Assembly (NCBI RefSeq): GCF_905171775.1
Contig: NC_053496.1
Span: forward strand, 182,803,759 to 182,867,758
Length of the DNA: 64,000 nt
Direction: 5' to 3'
From: Rana temporaria
Lineage: Eukaryota; Chordata; Amphibia; Anura; Ranidae
The position numbers and the translations under genes are program-made. This document shows, in pieces, positions 11,407 through 22,547 of this stretch. The notes under the pieces are model-generated. The model saw only the letters and a program-made list of their open reading frames with translations, was not told the origin of the DNA and did not search any database. Within the stretch, counting starts at the first letter, position 1, and each line of letters starts with the position of its first letter.

Positions 11407-12125
11407 GGGCCAGATTCACATAGAATTACGCTGCGGCGGCGTAACGTATCCCATTTACGTTACACCGCCGCAGGTTTACAGCGTAAGTGCCTGATTCACA
11501 AAGCTCTTACCTGTAAACTTGCGACGGCGTAGCGTAAATCCGCTCGGCGCAAGCCCGCCTAATTCAAATGGGGCGGGCACCATTTAAATTGGGCGCGTTC
11601 CCGCGCCGAGCGTACTGCGCATGCTCCGTCCGTAAAATTACCCGGCATGCATTGCGCTAAATGACGTCGCAAAGACGTCATTGGTTTCGACGTTAACGTA
11701 AATGGCGTCCAGCGCCATTCACGGACGACTTACGCAAACGACGTGAAATTTAAAATTTCGACACGGGAACGACGGCCGTACTTAACATTGGTTACACCAC
11801 CTAGAGGGCATGCTTAGTTTTACACGACGCATCTCTACGGAAACGACGTAAATTTAGATCGACAGGCAAAGCGGATGTTCGTGATTCGGCGTAACTAGTC
11901 ATTTGCATATTCTACGCCGACCGCAATGGAATCGCCACCTAGCGGCCGGCCTAGAATTGCAGCCTAAGATCCGACGGTGTAACACAGTTACACCTGTCGG
12001 ATCTTAGGGCTATCTATGCGTAACCTGATTCTATGAAGCAGGCGCATAGATACGACAATCGTATCTCAGAGATACGACGGCGTATCAGGAGATACGCCGT
12101 CGTATCTCTTTTGTGAATCTGGCCC
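11407..12125. mobile_element. 719-bp palindromic MITE (GGGCCAGATTCAC ends), TSD TTA
   Basis: GGGCCAGATTCAC at the left and GTGAATCTGGCCC at the right are flanked by TTA on both sides (11404-11406, 12126-12128). The whole body is a loose palindrome rich in GGCGTAACG-like words. Relatives lie at 16918, 54678, 56250 and 57393. A 3-bp TTA duplication suggests PIF/Harbinger, but other copies look TA-flanked, so the class is uncertain. Confidence 0.75.
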
Positions 12126-12838
12126 TTAAAGTATAACTAAACTAAATAACTTTTTTTATTTTTTTTTAGTTTTGGATGAATTGGAGAGGGGTTAGAATAC
12201 CTGTCAAGTTTTTATTTCTCTCCGTGCCCCTGTTAAGCAGATCCATCCTCTTTGTCCTAATTACCATTATCATTGAAAGTAAAAGAAAATCCCAAATTGT
12301 GGTTTGTCCCCAGAAAGTAATAGAGGGGAAATCTTCCAATGGGGACCCTAGTTGCCATGACCTGGGGGGCCCCAAGTAAATTCCCTTAATTTGCAGGGAT
12401 TTCCTCCCACTTCCTGTTTGGCTATGGGACAGGAAGTGAAGGTAAATCTCAGCAATAGGACACAGATGGCGGGGGGGGGGGGGAAAATCTGACAGGGGTT
12501 GTACCCTTCAATATGGGGGGGGGGGGGGGAAGTTTTGCCTATAGTTCTACTTTAAGGTTTTTATTCTATGCATTAAAGTAGAACTATACGCAAAACTTTT
12601 TTTTAAATTTTGTATAGCGACAACTCCTGTCAGATTTTATTCTGCTATCTTTGTCCCTCTGTAGAGATTTTTCTTTACTTCCTGTCCCATAGCCAAACAG
12701 GAAGTGAGAGGAAATCCCTGAAAATTAAGGGAATTACAAGTGTCCCCATTGGAAGATTTTCCATCTATGACTTTTCTGGGGACAACCTTTGGGATTTTGT
12801 TTTACTTTACAATCCTCAGCAGTGGGTCGGCAGAACCC
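12126..12838. mobile_element. Inverted pair of TTAA-flanked MITEs
   Basis: The first copy runs from TTAAAGTATAAC (12126) to GTTCTACTTTAA (12544-12555). The second starts TTAAAGTAGAACTATA (12573) in inverted orientation and has no clear right end. Both carry GACAGGAAGTGA or its complement and CCAATGGGGAC-like words. G runs occur at 12470-12483 and 12517-12531. Confidence 0.55.
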
Positions 12839-12839
12839 C

Positions 12840-13690
12840 TTAACCACTTAAGACCCGGACCTTTAGGCAGCTAAAGGACCTGGTCAGTTTTTGTGATTCG
12901 GCACTGCGTTGCTTTAACTGACAATTGGGCGGCGTGGCTCCCAAATAAAACTGGTGTTTTTTTTTTTTCCACAAATAGAGCTTTCTTTTGGTGGTATTTG
13001 ATCACCTCTGCGGTTTTTATTTTTTGCGCTATAAACAAAAATAGAGCGACAATTTTTAAAAAAATGCAATATTTTTTACTTGTTGCTATAATAAATACCC
13101 CCCCCCCAAAATATATATATATATATATGGTGTGGTGTAAAAATATATATTTTTTTTCCTCCAGTTTAGGCCGATACGTATTCATCTACCTATTCTTGGT
13201 AAAAAAAAAGCGCAATAAGCGTTTATCAATTGGTTTGCGCAAAATGCGACATTAAGGCGGACACATCGGACAATTTTGACACATTTTTGGAACCATTGTC
13301 GTTTTCACAGCAAAAAATGCATTGTTTACTGTGAAAATGACAATTGCAGTTTGGGAGTTAACCACAAGGGGGCGCTGAAGGGGTTAATTGTGACCTCATT
13401 TGTGTTTCTAACTGTAGGGGGTGTGGCTGTAGGTGTGACGTCATTGATTGTGTTTCCCTATTTCAGGGAACACACGATCGATGACGGCGCCACAGTGAAG
13501 AACGGGGAAGCCGTGTTTACACACAGCTCTCCCCGTTCTTCAGCTCCGGGGACCGATAGCGGGACTCCAGCGGCGATCGGGGCATGGGCGCGCGCCCACG
13601 GTTGGGCACTTAAAGAGGACGTACCTGTACATGCTTGTGCCCAGCCGTGCCATTCTGCCGACGTATATGTGCAGGAGGCGGTCCTTAAAT
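12840..13690. mobile_element. TTAACCACTTAAG-type interspersed repeat
   Basis: It starts TTAACCACTTAAGACCC. It contains the AGAGCGACAATTTTTAAA-like core and ends near GGCGGTCCTTAA. Related pieces are at 27620-27780, 33780-34141 and 38930-39120. The 138-codon frame inside is not supported as a gene. Confidence 0.5.
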
Positions 13691-13785
13691 AGACATGGGC
13701 CATGCCAGCAGGGCAGTTGGGTGGAAGCTAGAGATAGTGTTAAGGAGTCTGTCGGTGGCCCTCAGGGGTGCCCCCTAGACTAGGG

Positions 13786-14224
13786 GGGTAGGGTGACCAC
13801 ATTTCCAAATTTCCATTCAGGGACACCCCCCCTTCCTAAAAAAATCAGCTTGTGCTGTAACGAATCACAGCTGCCCCATCACCACTTTACTCACTGACGG
13901 TACTTTTCCTGGCCAGCCGAGGCCCGTTTTAACTTGTTCCAACACTGGCTCTACAGTGGTTAGACACAAGAGGCAGGATTTATAATTTCTCCAATCCCAA
14001 GCAGGGGAGGGGGGTGTTGTGCCTCTTCCCCGCCAGGACAAGTACTGTCAGTGAGTAAAGCGGCAATGTGGCGGCCTTTTTTGGGGGCATCAGATCAGCT
14101 CTGGGGGGTGGCTGTGTCAGTTTTATTCTGGGACACTGTATTGTTCTGGTATAAAGGTGCCCGGGACAGACCTGGAAAATGCAGGACTGTCCCGGGCAAT
14201 CCGGGACACTTGGTCACCCTGGGT
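13786..14224. mobile_element. MITE with GGGTGACCACAT ends
   Basis: TAGGGTGACCACATTTCC at the left and GGGACACTTGGTCACCC at the right are inverted. The same family appears at 49828-50405. The target duplication is unclear. Confidence 0.5.
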
Positions 14225-14245
14225 GGGGGGGGGGGTGTCCTACCT

Positions 14246-14578
14246 TGCTTTTAAATGTCCTTATTTCTTCTGAGAAATCCTCACTTCCTGTTCTTCTGTC
14301 TGTAACTCCACACAGTAATGCAAGGCTTTCTCCCTGGTGTGGAGAAAGCCGCTTGACGGGGGGAGGGGGCGATCAGGAGTGTCAGGACGCTCTCTACGTT
14401 GCAGATAGAGAAAGGAGCTGTGTGTTAGTGGGCGTCCTGACTCTCATGTAGTCCAAGAGAGGGGGCGAGCATGACACTCCACACCAGGGAGAAAGCCTCG
14501 CATTACTGTGTGGAGTTACAGACAGAAGAACAGGAAGTGAGGATTTCTCAGAAGAAATAAGGACATTTAAAAGCAAAA
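14246..14578. repeat. Strong palindrome with ~100-bp arms
   Basis: The arm at about 14246-14347 and its complement at about 14480-14578 match almost base for base. Both include ACACAGTAATGC or its complement and the CACTTCCTGTTCTTCTG segment. A one-armed relative is at 26725-26820. Confidence 0.8.
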
Positions 14579-14704
14579 TGGAAGGATGAGGTAAGTGAAT
14601 GAGGACTGCACTAAGGTAAAGGAAGCTATTTAGGAAAAAAAATTGTACCTTTGCAACACCTTTTTAAGTCTTCTATCCTTCCCTGAGAGATCTCCTGAGA
14701 GTCA

Positions 14705-16205
14705 GCCGGGGCTGGTGAAGTCAGTTGGGTGGACTGGTGTAGAGAGGCAGCCGGGGCTGGTGAATACAGTAGGGTCGATTGGTGTAGAGAGGCAGCCGGG
14801 GCTGGTGAAGTCAGTTGGGTGGACTGGTGTAGAGAGGCAGCCGGGGCTGGTGAATACAGTAGGGTGGACTGGTGTAGAGAGGCAGCCGGGGCTGGTGAAG
14901 TCAGTTGGGTGGACTGGTGTAGAGAGGCAGCCGAGGGGCTGGTGAAGTCAGTTGGGTGGACTGGTGTAGAGAGGCAGCCGGGGGGCTGGTGAAGTCAGTT
15001 GGGTGGACTGGTGTAGAGAGTCAGCCGGGGCTGGTGAAGTCAGTTGGGCGGACTGGTGTAGAGAGGCAGCCGGGGGGCTGGTGAAGTCAGTTGGGTGGAC
15101 TGGTGTAGAGAGGCAGCCGGGGCTGGTGGAGTCAGTTGGGTGGATTGGTGTAGAGAGGCAGCCGGGGCTGGTGGAGTCAGTTGGGTGGACTGGTGTAGAG
15201 AGGCAGCCGGGGCTGGTGGAGTCAGTTGGGTGGACTGGTGTAGAGAGGCAGCTGGGGCTGGTGAAGTCAGTTGGGTGGACTGGTGTAGAGAGGCAGCCGG
15301 GGCTGGTGAAGTCAGTTGGGTGGACTGGTGTAGAGAGTCAGCCGGGGCTGGTGAAGTCAGTTGGGTGGACTGGTGTAGAGAGGCAGCCGGGGCTGGTGAA
15401 GTCAGTTGGGTGGACTGGTGTAGAGAGGCAGCCGGGGGGCTGGTGAAGTCAGTTGGGTGGACTGGTGTAGAGAGGCAGCCGGGGCTGGTGAAGTCAGTTG
15501 GGTGGACTGGTGTAGAGAGGCAGCCGGGGCTGGTGGAGTCGGTAGGGTGGACTGGTGTAGAGAGGCTGCCGGGGCTGGTGGAGTCAGTTGGGTGGACTGG
15601 TGTAGAGAGGCAGCCGGGGCTGGTGGAGTCGGTAGGGTGGACTGGTGTAGAGAGGCAGCCGGGGCTGGTGGAGTCAGTTGGGTGGACTGGTGTAGAGAGG
15701 CAGCCGGGGCTGGTGGAGTCAGTTGGGTGGACTGGTGTAGAGAGGCAGCCGGGGCTGGTGAAGTCAGTTGGGTGGACTGGTGTAGAGAGGCAGCCGGGGG
15801 GCTGGTGAAGTCAGTTGGGTGGACTGGTGTAGAGAGGCAGCCGGGGCTGGTGAAGTCAGTTGGGTGGACTGGTGTAGAGAGGCAGCCGGGGCTGGTGGAG
15901 TCGGTAGGGTGGACTGGTGTAGAGAGGCTGCCGGGGCTGGTGGAGTCAGTTGGGTGGACTGGTGTAGAGAGGCAGCCGGGGCTGGTGGAGTCGGTAGGGT
16001 GGACTGGTGTAGAGAGGCAGCCGGGGCTGGTGGAGTCAGTTGGGTGGACTGGTGTAGAGAGGCAGCCGGGGCTGGTGGAGTCAGTTGGGTGGACTGGTGT
16101 AGAGAGGCAGCCGGGGCTGGTGGAGTCGGTAGGGTGGACTGGTGTAGAGAGGCAGCCGGGGCTGGTGGAGTCGGTAGGGTGGACTGGTGTAGAGAGGCTG
16201 CCAGG
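14705..16205. repeat. 45-bp minisatellite, about 33 copies
   Basis: The unit reads GCCGGGGCTGGTGAAGTC, then AGTTGGGTGGAC, then TGGTGTAGAGAGGCA. Because 45 is a multiple of three and the unit lacks stops in several frames, long frames appear on both strands. They repeat a 15-residue pattern with no start context or splice signals. Five units are 47 bp with extra G residues. Variants AAG/GAG and CAGTTGGG/CGGTAGGG make a 362-bp higher-order repeat. Confidence 0.93.
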
Positions 16206-16917
16206 TTGGTTGGTGAAAGAGGCAGCTGCAGACAGGTGGGTTGGCAGTGCCGGGATCAATGGCCACAGAGGAGATGTGCTATACTTAAAAGGGCTACAAG
16301 TTCCTGCCTGTAATGGGCTATAGCTGATCTGGCAAAGAGTCTGTCGGATCATTCAAGTGTTGGCGTCACGTGAAGAGCCCGCCCTCTTTGATTTCACAAG
16401 GGTGGGCTCTCTGGGTGATGTCATCGGATAGCCACGCCCTATGGCTATATAACAGATGCCAGACAGAGGACGATAACACACCGGAGGAAGACGGCAACAG
16501 AAGAACAGCGGGTAACCGGCGGCGAGGAGGAAGAAGATGGCGACGAAGGAGAAGAGGGCACCGAAAGACGGTGGCAGATGGGACAGCACCGGGAGAAGAC
16601 AAATCTATTAACAAGAAATTGTCAAAAACCGGCTCTTATTTTCTTTTTTTACATTTCACCAAATTTTTGGTGAATGAGTAGAGGTACGATGTACCGGATA
16701 CCTATTTACATAAGGGGAGCCGGGATCTGGGGGCCCCCTTATTAAAGGGGGTTGGAGGGGCTGGTATAAACCCGTTTTTTTGCAATTTTATTTTATTTTT
16801 CTTGCCATCATTTTTTTTACATTCAGCTATCAGCCGATGACACATCGGTTGCTAAGGAAGCGGCGGCCGGCTTCCCAGTCCCCTCCTTAGCAGCCAGCTA
16901 TATACAGGGGTAGATTC
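16206..16917. other. Intergenic DNA after the minisatellite
   Basis: Contains a CTATATAAC TATA-like word near 16444 followed by an arginine-rich 103-codon frame (16370-16681), and a GGGGGCCCCCTTATTAAAG stretch near 16730. Neither has family support. Confidence 0.35.
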
Positions 16918-17636
16918 ACTAAGACTTACGACGGGCGTATCAGTAGATACGCCGTCATAAGTCCGAATCCCCGTCGTATATTTAAGCGTATTCTCAAACT
17001 GAGATACGCTTAAATGTTGCTAAGATACGACCGGCGTAAGTCTCCTACGCCGTCGTATCTTAACTGCATATTTACGCTGGCCGCTAGGGGCGTGTACGCT
17101 GATTTACGCCTAGAAATATGTAAATCAGCTAGAGACGCCAATTCACGAACTTACGCCCGGCCGTCGCAGTACAGATACGCCGTTTACGTTAGGCTTTTTC
17201 CGGCGTAAAGATAAACCACCAAAAACATGGCACAGCCAATGTTAAGTATGGACGTCGGAAACCGCGTCAAATTTTTCAAATTGTACGTTATTTGCGTAAC
17301 TCGTCCGTGAATGGGGCTGGCCATAATTTACGGTCACGTCGAAAGCATGACGATTTTCCGACGTCATTTGGAGCATGCGCACTGGGATACATCCACGGAC
17401 GGCGCATGTGCCGTTCGTTAAAAACGTAAAATACGTGGGGTCATTAGTATTTTACATAGAACACGCCCCCAACCAGCCTATTTTGAATTAGGCGGGCTTA
17501 CGCCGGCCCAGTTACACTGCGCCGCCGTAAGTTTCAGCGCAAGTTCTTTGTGAATACAGGACCTGCGGCTCAAACTTACGGCGGCGTAGTGTATCTGAGA
17601 TACGCTACGCCGGCCAAAATCTATGTGAATCTACCC
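16918..17636. mobile_element. 719-bp palindromic MITE (GGGTAGATTCAC ends)
   Basis: GGGTAGATTCAC and GTGAATCTACCC form the ends. The internal palindromic content of CGGCGTA words matches the copy at 11407-12125, and both are 719 bp. Flanks read TACAG on both sides. Confidence 0.72.
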
Positions 17637-17966
17637 TACAGTGTTTAAAGTTTAGGTCAGTTTTTTTTTTTAAATGGATGTCAGCGGATGACAAAAACAA
17701 AAATTTACATCCGTATCTGTTTTTGATCTGTTTTTTTTTTTTACAAGAAAAAAAAAGTGACTGAACTGAACAAAAAAGAAAAAAAAAAAAACGGAACGTC
17801 CGCATGAAACCAGCCTATAATATTTATGACGTCATCAATTACAGCATCCAGTATTTTAGTAGCGTTTTTTTAGTCAATGTCAAAAAATGTTTGGAAAAAA
17901 CGCTGTGCGGTATCTCACCGCGTCCTCGGATGCTTTGTGAATGGAACCCACCAAGGCTTAGACTAA

Positions 17967-18885
17967 AGCCTCGTACACACGATCAGTCCATCCGATGAGA
18001 ACGGTCTGAAGGACCGTTGTCATCGGTTAACCGATGAAGCTGACTGATGGTCCGTCGCGCCCATACACCAATCGGTTAAAGTGGAGGTTCATCCGGAAAT
18101 GACAATTTTTAACCTTAGATTGATGCTCATTTTGTGAAGGGGAATCTGGTGTTTTTTTTAAATCGAAGCCGTACTTACCGTTTTAGAGATACATCTTCTC
18201 CGCCGCTTCCGGGTATGGGCTGCGGGACTGGGTGTTCCTTCTTGATTGACAGTCTTCCGACAGGCTTCCGACGGTCGCATCCATCGCATCACGATTTTCC
18301 GAAAGTAGCCGAACGTCGGTGCGCAGGCGTCGTATAGCGCCGCACCGACGTTCGGCTTCTTTCGGCTACTCGTGACGCGATAGATGCGACCGTCGGAAGC
18401 CTGTCAATCAAATAGGAACGCCCAGTCCCGAAGACCATACCCGGAAGCAGCGGAGAAGATCGCTCTCTAAAACGGTAAGTACTGCTTCGTTTTTTAAAAA
18501 ACTACCCGATTCCCCTTGACAAAATGAGCCTCAATCTAATCTTAAAAACATTTTTTAGGGTGAACTCCCGCTTTAAATAACCGATCGTGTCAGAACGCGG
18601 TGACGTAAAACACAACGACGTGCTAAAAAAAAATGAAGTTCAATGCTTCCAAGCATGCGTCGACCTGATTCTGAGCATGCGTGGATTTTTAACCGATGGT
18701 CGTGCCTACTAACGATCGGTTTCGACCTATCGGTTAGGAATCCATTGGTTAAATTTAAAGCAAGTTGGCTTTTTTTTAACCGATGGTTAAATAACCTATG
18801 GGGCCCACACACGATCGGTTTTGACCGATGAAACCGGTCCATCAGATCGTTGTGCTCTGGTTAACCGATCGTGTGTACAAGGCCT
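17967..18885. mobile_element. GCCTCGTACACACGAT MITE with nested TTAA element
   Basis: The left end AGCCTCGTACACACGATC and right end GATCGTGTGTACAAGGCC match the MITE at 5521-5878. An insertion at 18080-18572 splits the CGGTTAAATAACCG core. Host sequence resumes at ATAACCGATCGTGTCAG, exactly as in the 5.6-kb copy. Confidence 0.8.
18080..18572. mobile_element. 493-bp TTAA-type palindromic element
   Basis: Ends AGTGGAGGTTCATCC and GGGTGAACTCCCGCT are flanked by TTAA at 18076-18079 and 18573-18576. A relative lies at 39704-40180. TTAA duplication is typical of piggyBac-like MITEs. No transposase frame is present. Confidence 0.82.
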
Positions 18886-19366
18886 AAAATCTGACACTGA
18901 GCCCTGTTTCACACTGCTGCGACCTCAAAGTCGCACAACTTTGTTGCGACTTCTTTAACACACTATTTTAATAATCAAACGGTACAAAGGACAAATATTT
19001 AAATTCATTTATTTCATAGTAACAATAAACTGTGTACTATATCTGCATTTATTATCAGGTAAATGTGAGATCTTACATGTAAAAAATTCATATTGACCAC
19101 TTGCAGCCAGCAGGTGGCACTCTCCAATTAAATGGAGCTGATACCTACAGCACTGAATGGGTTAGTCAAGCTGTGTAGGCTGATCCTTGATTTTCATCCA
19201 CAAGTTGTTTCTAGCGTCTCTCATTACAAATTTGTCTTCTGCAGGGAAAATTAGACCTGCGAGAGGGACTGAAACATGCGCCCTCAGCCACGTGTGTTCC
19301 CTGTCTGACATCCATGATACACAGCAAAATATTTCTTCCACAGAAGACACTGCCTAGAAGATACCG
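18886..19366. other. 3' flank of gene 2
   Basis: Probably holds the gene 2 3' untranslated region. A TTTATT hexamer at 19008-19013 is AATAAA on the minus strand, about 355 bases after the stop, and is a candidate polyadenylation signal. Confidence 0.4.
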
Positions 19367-20340
19367 CTATGTCTTGAGGGTTGTGTGGATCCTCTGATGT
19401 CTGAAAACCAGGGATTTCCTCACAAAACATTTCCCGCAGTCAGGGCAGGAATACGGCTTCTCCCCCGTGTGGGACCTCTGATGCATAGCGAGATTGGATT
19501 TACATACAAACCGCTTCCCACACTCGGGACAGGAATACGGCTTCTCCCCCGTGTGGGACCTCTGATGCGTCACTAGTGCCGATTTATTATTAAAGCTTCG
19601 GTCACATTCAGGGCAAGAATAAAGCTTCTCGCCCGTGTGCAATCTCTGGTGTGCAGAAAGGTTTGACTTCTGAGAAAAACATTTGCCACACTCGGGACAC
19701 GGATAGGACTTCTCCCCCGTATGGGACCTTTGATGTGTATCCAGTTCTGATTGATGAAGGAAAGCTTTCCCGCACTCTGGGCAGGAATTAATCTTCTGAC
19801 CCGTATGCGACCTCTGATGTACAGTGAGGTGATATTTACGCGGGAAAGTTTCCCCGCACTCAGGACAACAATAGGGCTTCCCACCCACGTGAGATTTCTG
19901 ATGGGTGACCAGTGATGATTTAAAGGGAAAAAATTTCCCGCACTCAGGACAGGAATGAAGCTTCTTACCCATGTGCAATCTCTGATGTACAGTAAGATGA
20001 TATTTATATAGGAAAGATTCCCCGCACTCTGAGCAGGAATGAAGCTCCTCACCCGTGTGAGATCTCCGATGTACAGAAAGACTTAATTCAGAGCTAAAAC
20101 TTTCCCCACATTCCGGACAACAAAATGTCTTCTCCCCCTGAATTCCAGCACCATCCCCCACAGTACGAGGTTGCTCAGAGTCGGTGGGATTCCATGGTCT
20201 ATCCACACTGTGAAGTCCTCCATCCATAGTGGAGCTCATTGTCTTTTCTCCTCCACAATCTCCTGTGATGTCCTCATCTTCCATTCTACAACCTGGAGAT
20301 AAAGTGAGACGATCCTTTGAGGGTTTCTCCATGGCGTGTC
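19367..20340 (-). CDS. Gene 2: final exon, nine C2H2 zinc fingers
   Basis: Likely the DNA-binding half of a KRAB zinc-finger repressor. The acceptor at 20340/20341 precedes GGACACGCC then ATG (20332). The start of the whole protein is further upstream at 23746. The spacer has LTLSPGC, EDEDIT and SDxEQPRTVGDGAG-like residues, then nine complete fingers with mostly HTGEKPY linkers. Contact residues (-1,2,3,6) read S-L-S-V, Y-Y-H-V, F-S-S-T, R-Y-H-V, H-S-E-T, Q-S-N-A, N-S-A-T, C-S-N-M and R-S-L-R. Gene model (minus): 23651-23746 coding, 23170-23304, 22958-23081, 22548-22645, 22357-22467, 22076-22267, 20639-20774, 19367-20340. All phases fit, giving about 621 residues with no disruption. Confidence 0.92.
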
Positions 20341-20638
20341 CTGGAAAAATAGAAAAACATCATCAATAGATATGAGAGGGTTAGTTCACTTCCATCAAGA
20401 TTCCATCTGGATCAGGTAGATATGAGTGAGGAGATGTTCTCTGTGGAGGTCCCAACCAGCTGGGACTCTTCCCCCCATCAAAGAACCTTTGGTCCTCCTC
20501 CCAGATCACTTCTACATTTACACAACCTTGTCAGAGGAGCAGGGACCAATGGGGGATGGGAGGGGCATGCACACAAGTCTAAGCCAACCACTGTGCAGTA
20601 ACAGAGCAGAGAAAAGAGAAGAATATATTATGGGTCAC

Positions 20639-20774
20639 CTGTGCTGATCTCTGTAGGAGTGTCCTCCTCTATGAATGTCCTCGTCATTCCAGCCTCCTCC
20701 GTATATTGCTGATCATCCCTCACATACGTCTCTTCTACTTCACCCTCAACTTTCATGTTCATCAGATCTTCGCC
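20639..20774 (-). CDS. Gene 2: acidic exon
   Basis: 136 bp, acceptor ttggtttag and donor gtgacc on the minus strand. Encodes GEDLMNMKVEGEVEETYV to TPTEISTG and ends in phase 1, matching the final exon. Confidence 0.82.
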
Positions 20775-20784
20775 CTAAACCAAC

Positions 20785-21975
20785 AGAATGGCAGAAAATA
20801 ACATCTGGAATGCATATAAACGCGAAGGAGAAGGCCTTAAAAAAAAGGCTGAGGGATCATCATCAGCATTCCAACTTTACAAAGAATGCAACAAGAAATG
20901 TAAGGGCGCAATCATGGCGGCTAAGATAGAACACAAAAGGCACAAAGCGGAGGAGAGTAAAAAAAAAAAATACCAAGAAATTATTTAAGTACATAAATAG
21001 TAAGAAAGGGAGGTCAGATCATATTGGTCCCATAAATTAACGACCTGGAGGAAGGAATAAACATCTCAATCTCTGTATTTGCGGACGATACTAAGCTTAG
21101 CAGGGCAAGAACTTTACCGCAGGATGTGTAAACCTTGCAAGAAGATCTGAACAAATTAATGGGGTGGGGCAACTACATGGCAAATGAGGTTTAATGTAAA
21201 ATAATGCATTTGGGTGGCAAAAATATGAATTCAATCTATACACTGGTGGGAGAACCTCTGGGGGAACCTAGGATGGAAAAGGACCTGGGGGTCTTAGTAG
21301 ATGAGAGGCTCAGCAATTCCAAGATGCTGCTAACAAAGCAAACAGAATATTGGCAATTAAAAGGGGATCAACTCCAGAGATAAAACACATAATTCTCCCG
21401 CTCTACAAGACTCTGGTCCGGTCGCACCTGGAGTATGCTGTCCAGTCCTGGGCACCAGTCCTCAGGAAGGATGTACTGGAAATGGAGAGAGTCCAGATAA
21501 GGGCAACAAAGCTAACAAAGGGTCTGGAGGATGTTGGTTATGAGAAAAGGTTACGAGCACTGAACTTATTCTCTCTGGAGAAGAGACGCATGATATGATT
21601 TATACATACGAATATCAAACTGGTGACCCCACAATAGGGATAAAACTATTCCGCAAAGGGAGGGGAGGAAGAATAGAGGGAATTTATTAAAACATGTGGC
21701 CACTCATTAAAATTAGAAGAAAAGCGGTTTAACTTTAAACTGCGTAGAGGGTTCTTTACTGTACTGTAAGGATGTGGAATTCCCTTCCACAGGCGGTGGT
21801 CTCAGCGGGGAGCATTGATAATTAAAATAAAATATTAGATAAGCACCTGAACGACCACAACATACAGGGATCTACAATGTAATACTGACATACAATCACA
21901 CACAGAGGTTGGACTTGATGGACTTGTATCTTTTTTTAACCTGGCCTACAATGTAACATAGAAGTATTTATGATG
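20785..21975 (+). mobile_element. CR1/L2-like LINE fragment inside gene 2 intron
   Basis: Translated pieces show the reverse transcriptase motif VFADDTKL (near 21080) and the C-terminal LVRSHLEYAVQSWAPVLRKD region (21410-21470), with stops between. The 3' end has the GATGGACTTGTATC...CCTGGCCTAC tail. It is antisense to gene 2. Gene 1 has the empty site at about 3330 (TTCTATGTTACAGATG), and gene 3 has an internally deleted copy. Confidence 0.8.
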
Positions 21976-22075
21976 TGAGATCACATAGAAAATATCATCT
22001 TGTAGAGTCCACACATCGTCTCCACATGTCAGAGTGTTCAATCACTTTATGTTCCCGACCCTCAACTCCACCTAC

Positions 22076-22267
22076 CTGATGATGGTGGGGGATAGTGTGA
22101 CCTTCCTGTGTGGAATCCCGAGGACGGGGACATCTCTCAGTTGGCTCCTTCATAACATCCTTATAGAGATCTGTGTGTTCTTCTGAAAACTCCATCACCC
22201 CATACTCATCGTCCTCCTCTTTAAATTCTTCTTTGATAATTATATTAAAATCCCTGAGATTTCCTTT
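22076..22267 (-). CDS. Gene 2: cassette exon with PTERCPRPRDSTQEGH motif
   Basis: 192 bp, phase 0 to 0. It begins KGNLRDFNIIIKEEF, then has SEEHTDLYKDVMKEP, which echoes the KRAB-A exon (HKDLYKDVMM), and ends TQEGHTIPHHHQ before gtaggt. One of three related cassette exons in this gene. Confidence 0.75.
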
Positions 22268-22356
22268 CTAAATATAATTAAATATAAAATAAAACATTTA
22301 TTGTAACACACATGCTGTGTATAAATCATAACTATCAGTGATTGTTCCTCATCTAC

Positions 22357-22467
22357 CCGATGATGGTGAGGGATGGTGTGACCTTCCTGTGTGGAATCCC
22401 GGGAATCCTCATCCTCCTCTTTATACTCTTCTTTAACTACAATATTATAATCCCCGAGGTTTCCGCT
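22357..22467 (-). CDS. Gene 2: short cassette exon
   Basis: 111 bp, phase 0 to 0, from SGNLGDYNIVVKEEYKEEDE to the shared STQEGHTIPHH end and a gtagat donor. It lacks the NPPERCPRP part of its relatives. Confidence 0.7.
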
Positions 22468-22547
22468 CTAAATATACAACAAAACATTTATTATAAGAAA
22501 CATGTGTGTGTATAAATCGTAACAGCCAATAAGTGTTGATCACCTAC

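Noticed and set aside
13276..13692. 138-codon frame with a hydrophobic stretch (possible membrane protein)
   Set aside because: Lies within a TTAACCACTTAAG-type repeat that recurs elsewhere without the frame.
15402..16352. 316-codon minus-strand frame and other long frames of 14.7-16.3 kb
   Set aside because: They follow the 45-bp minisatellite, which lacks stops in several frames on both strands. No start context, splice signals or domain.
16370..16681. Arginine-rich 103-codon frame after a TATA-like word
   Set aside because: No homologue recognised, biased composition, unspliced, no paralogue in the window.
21350..21598. Independent 82-codon gene
   Set aside because: It is the C-terminal reverse transcriptase part of the degraded LINE.
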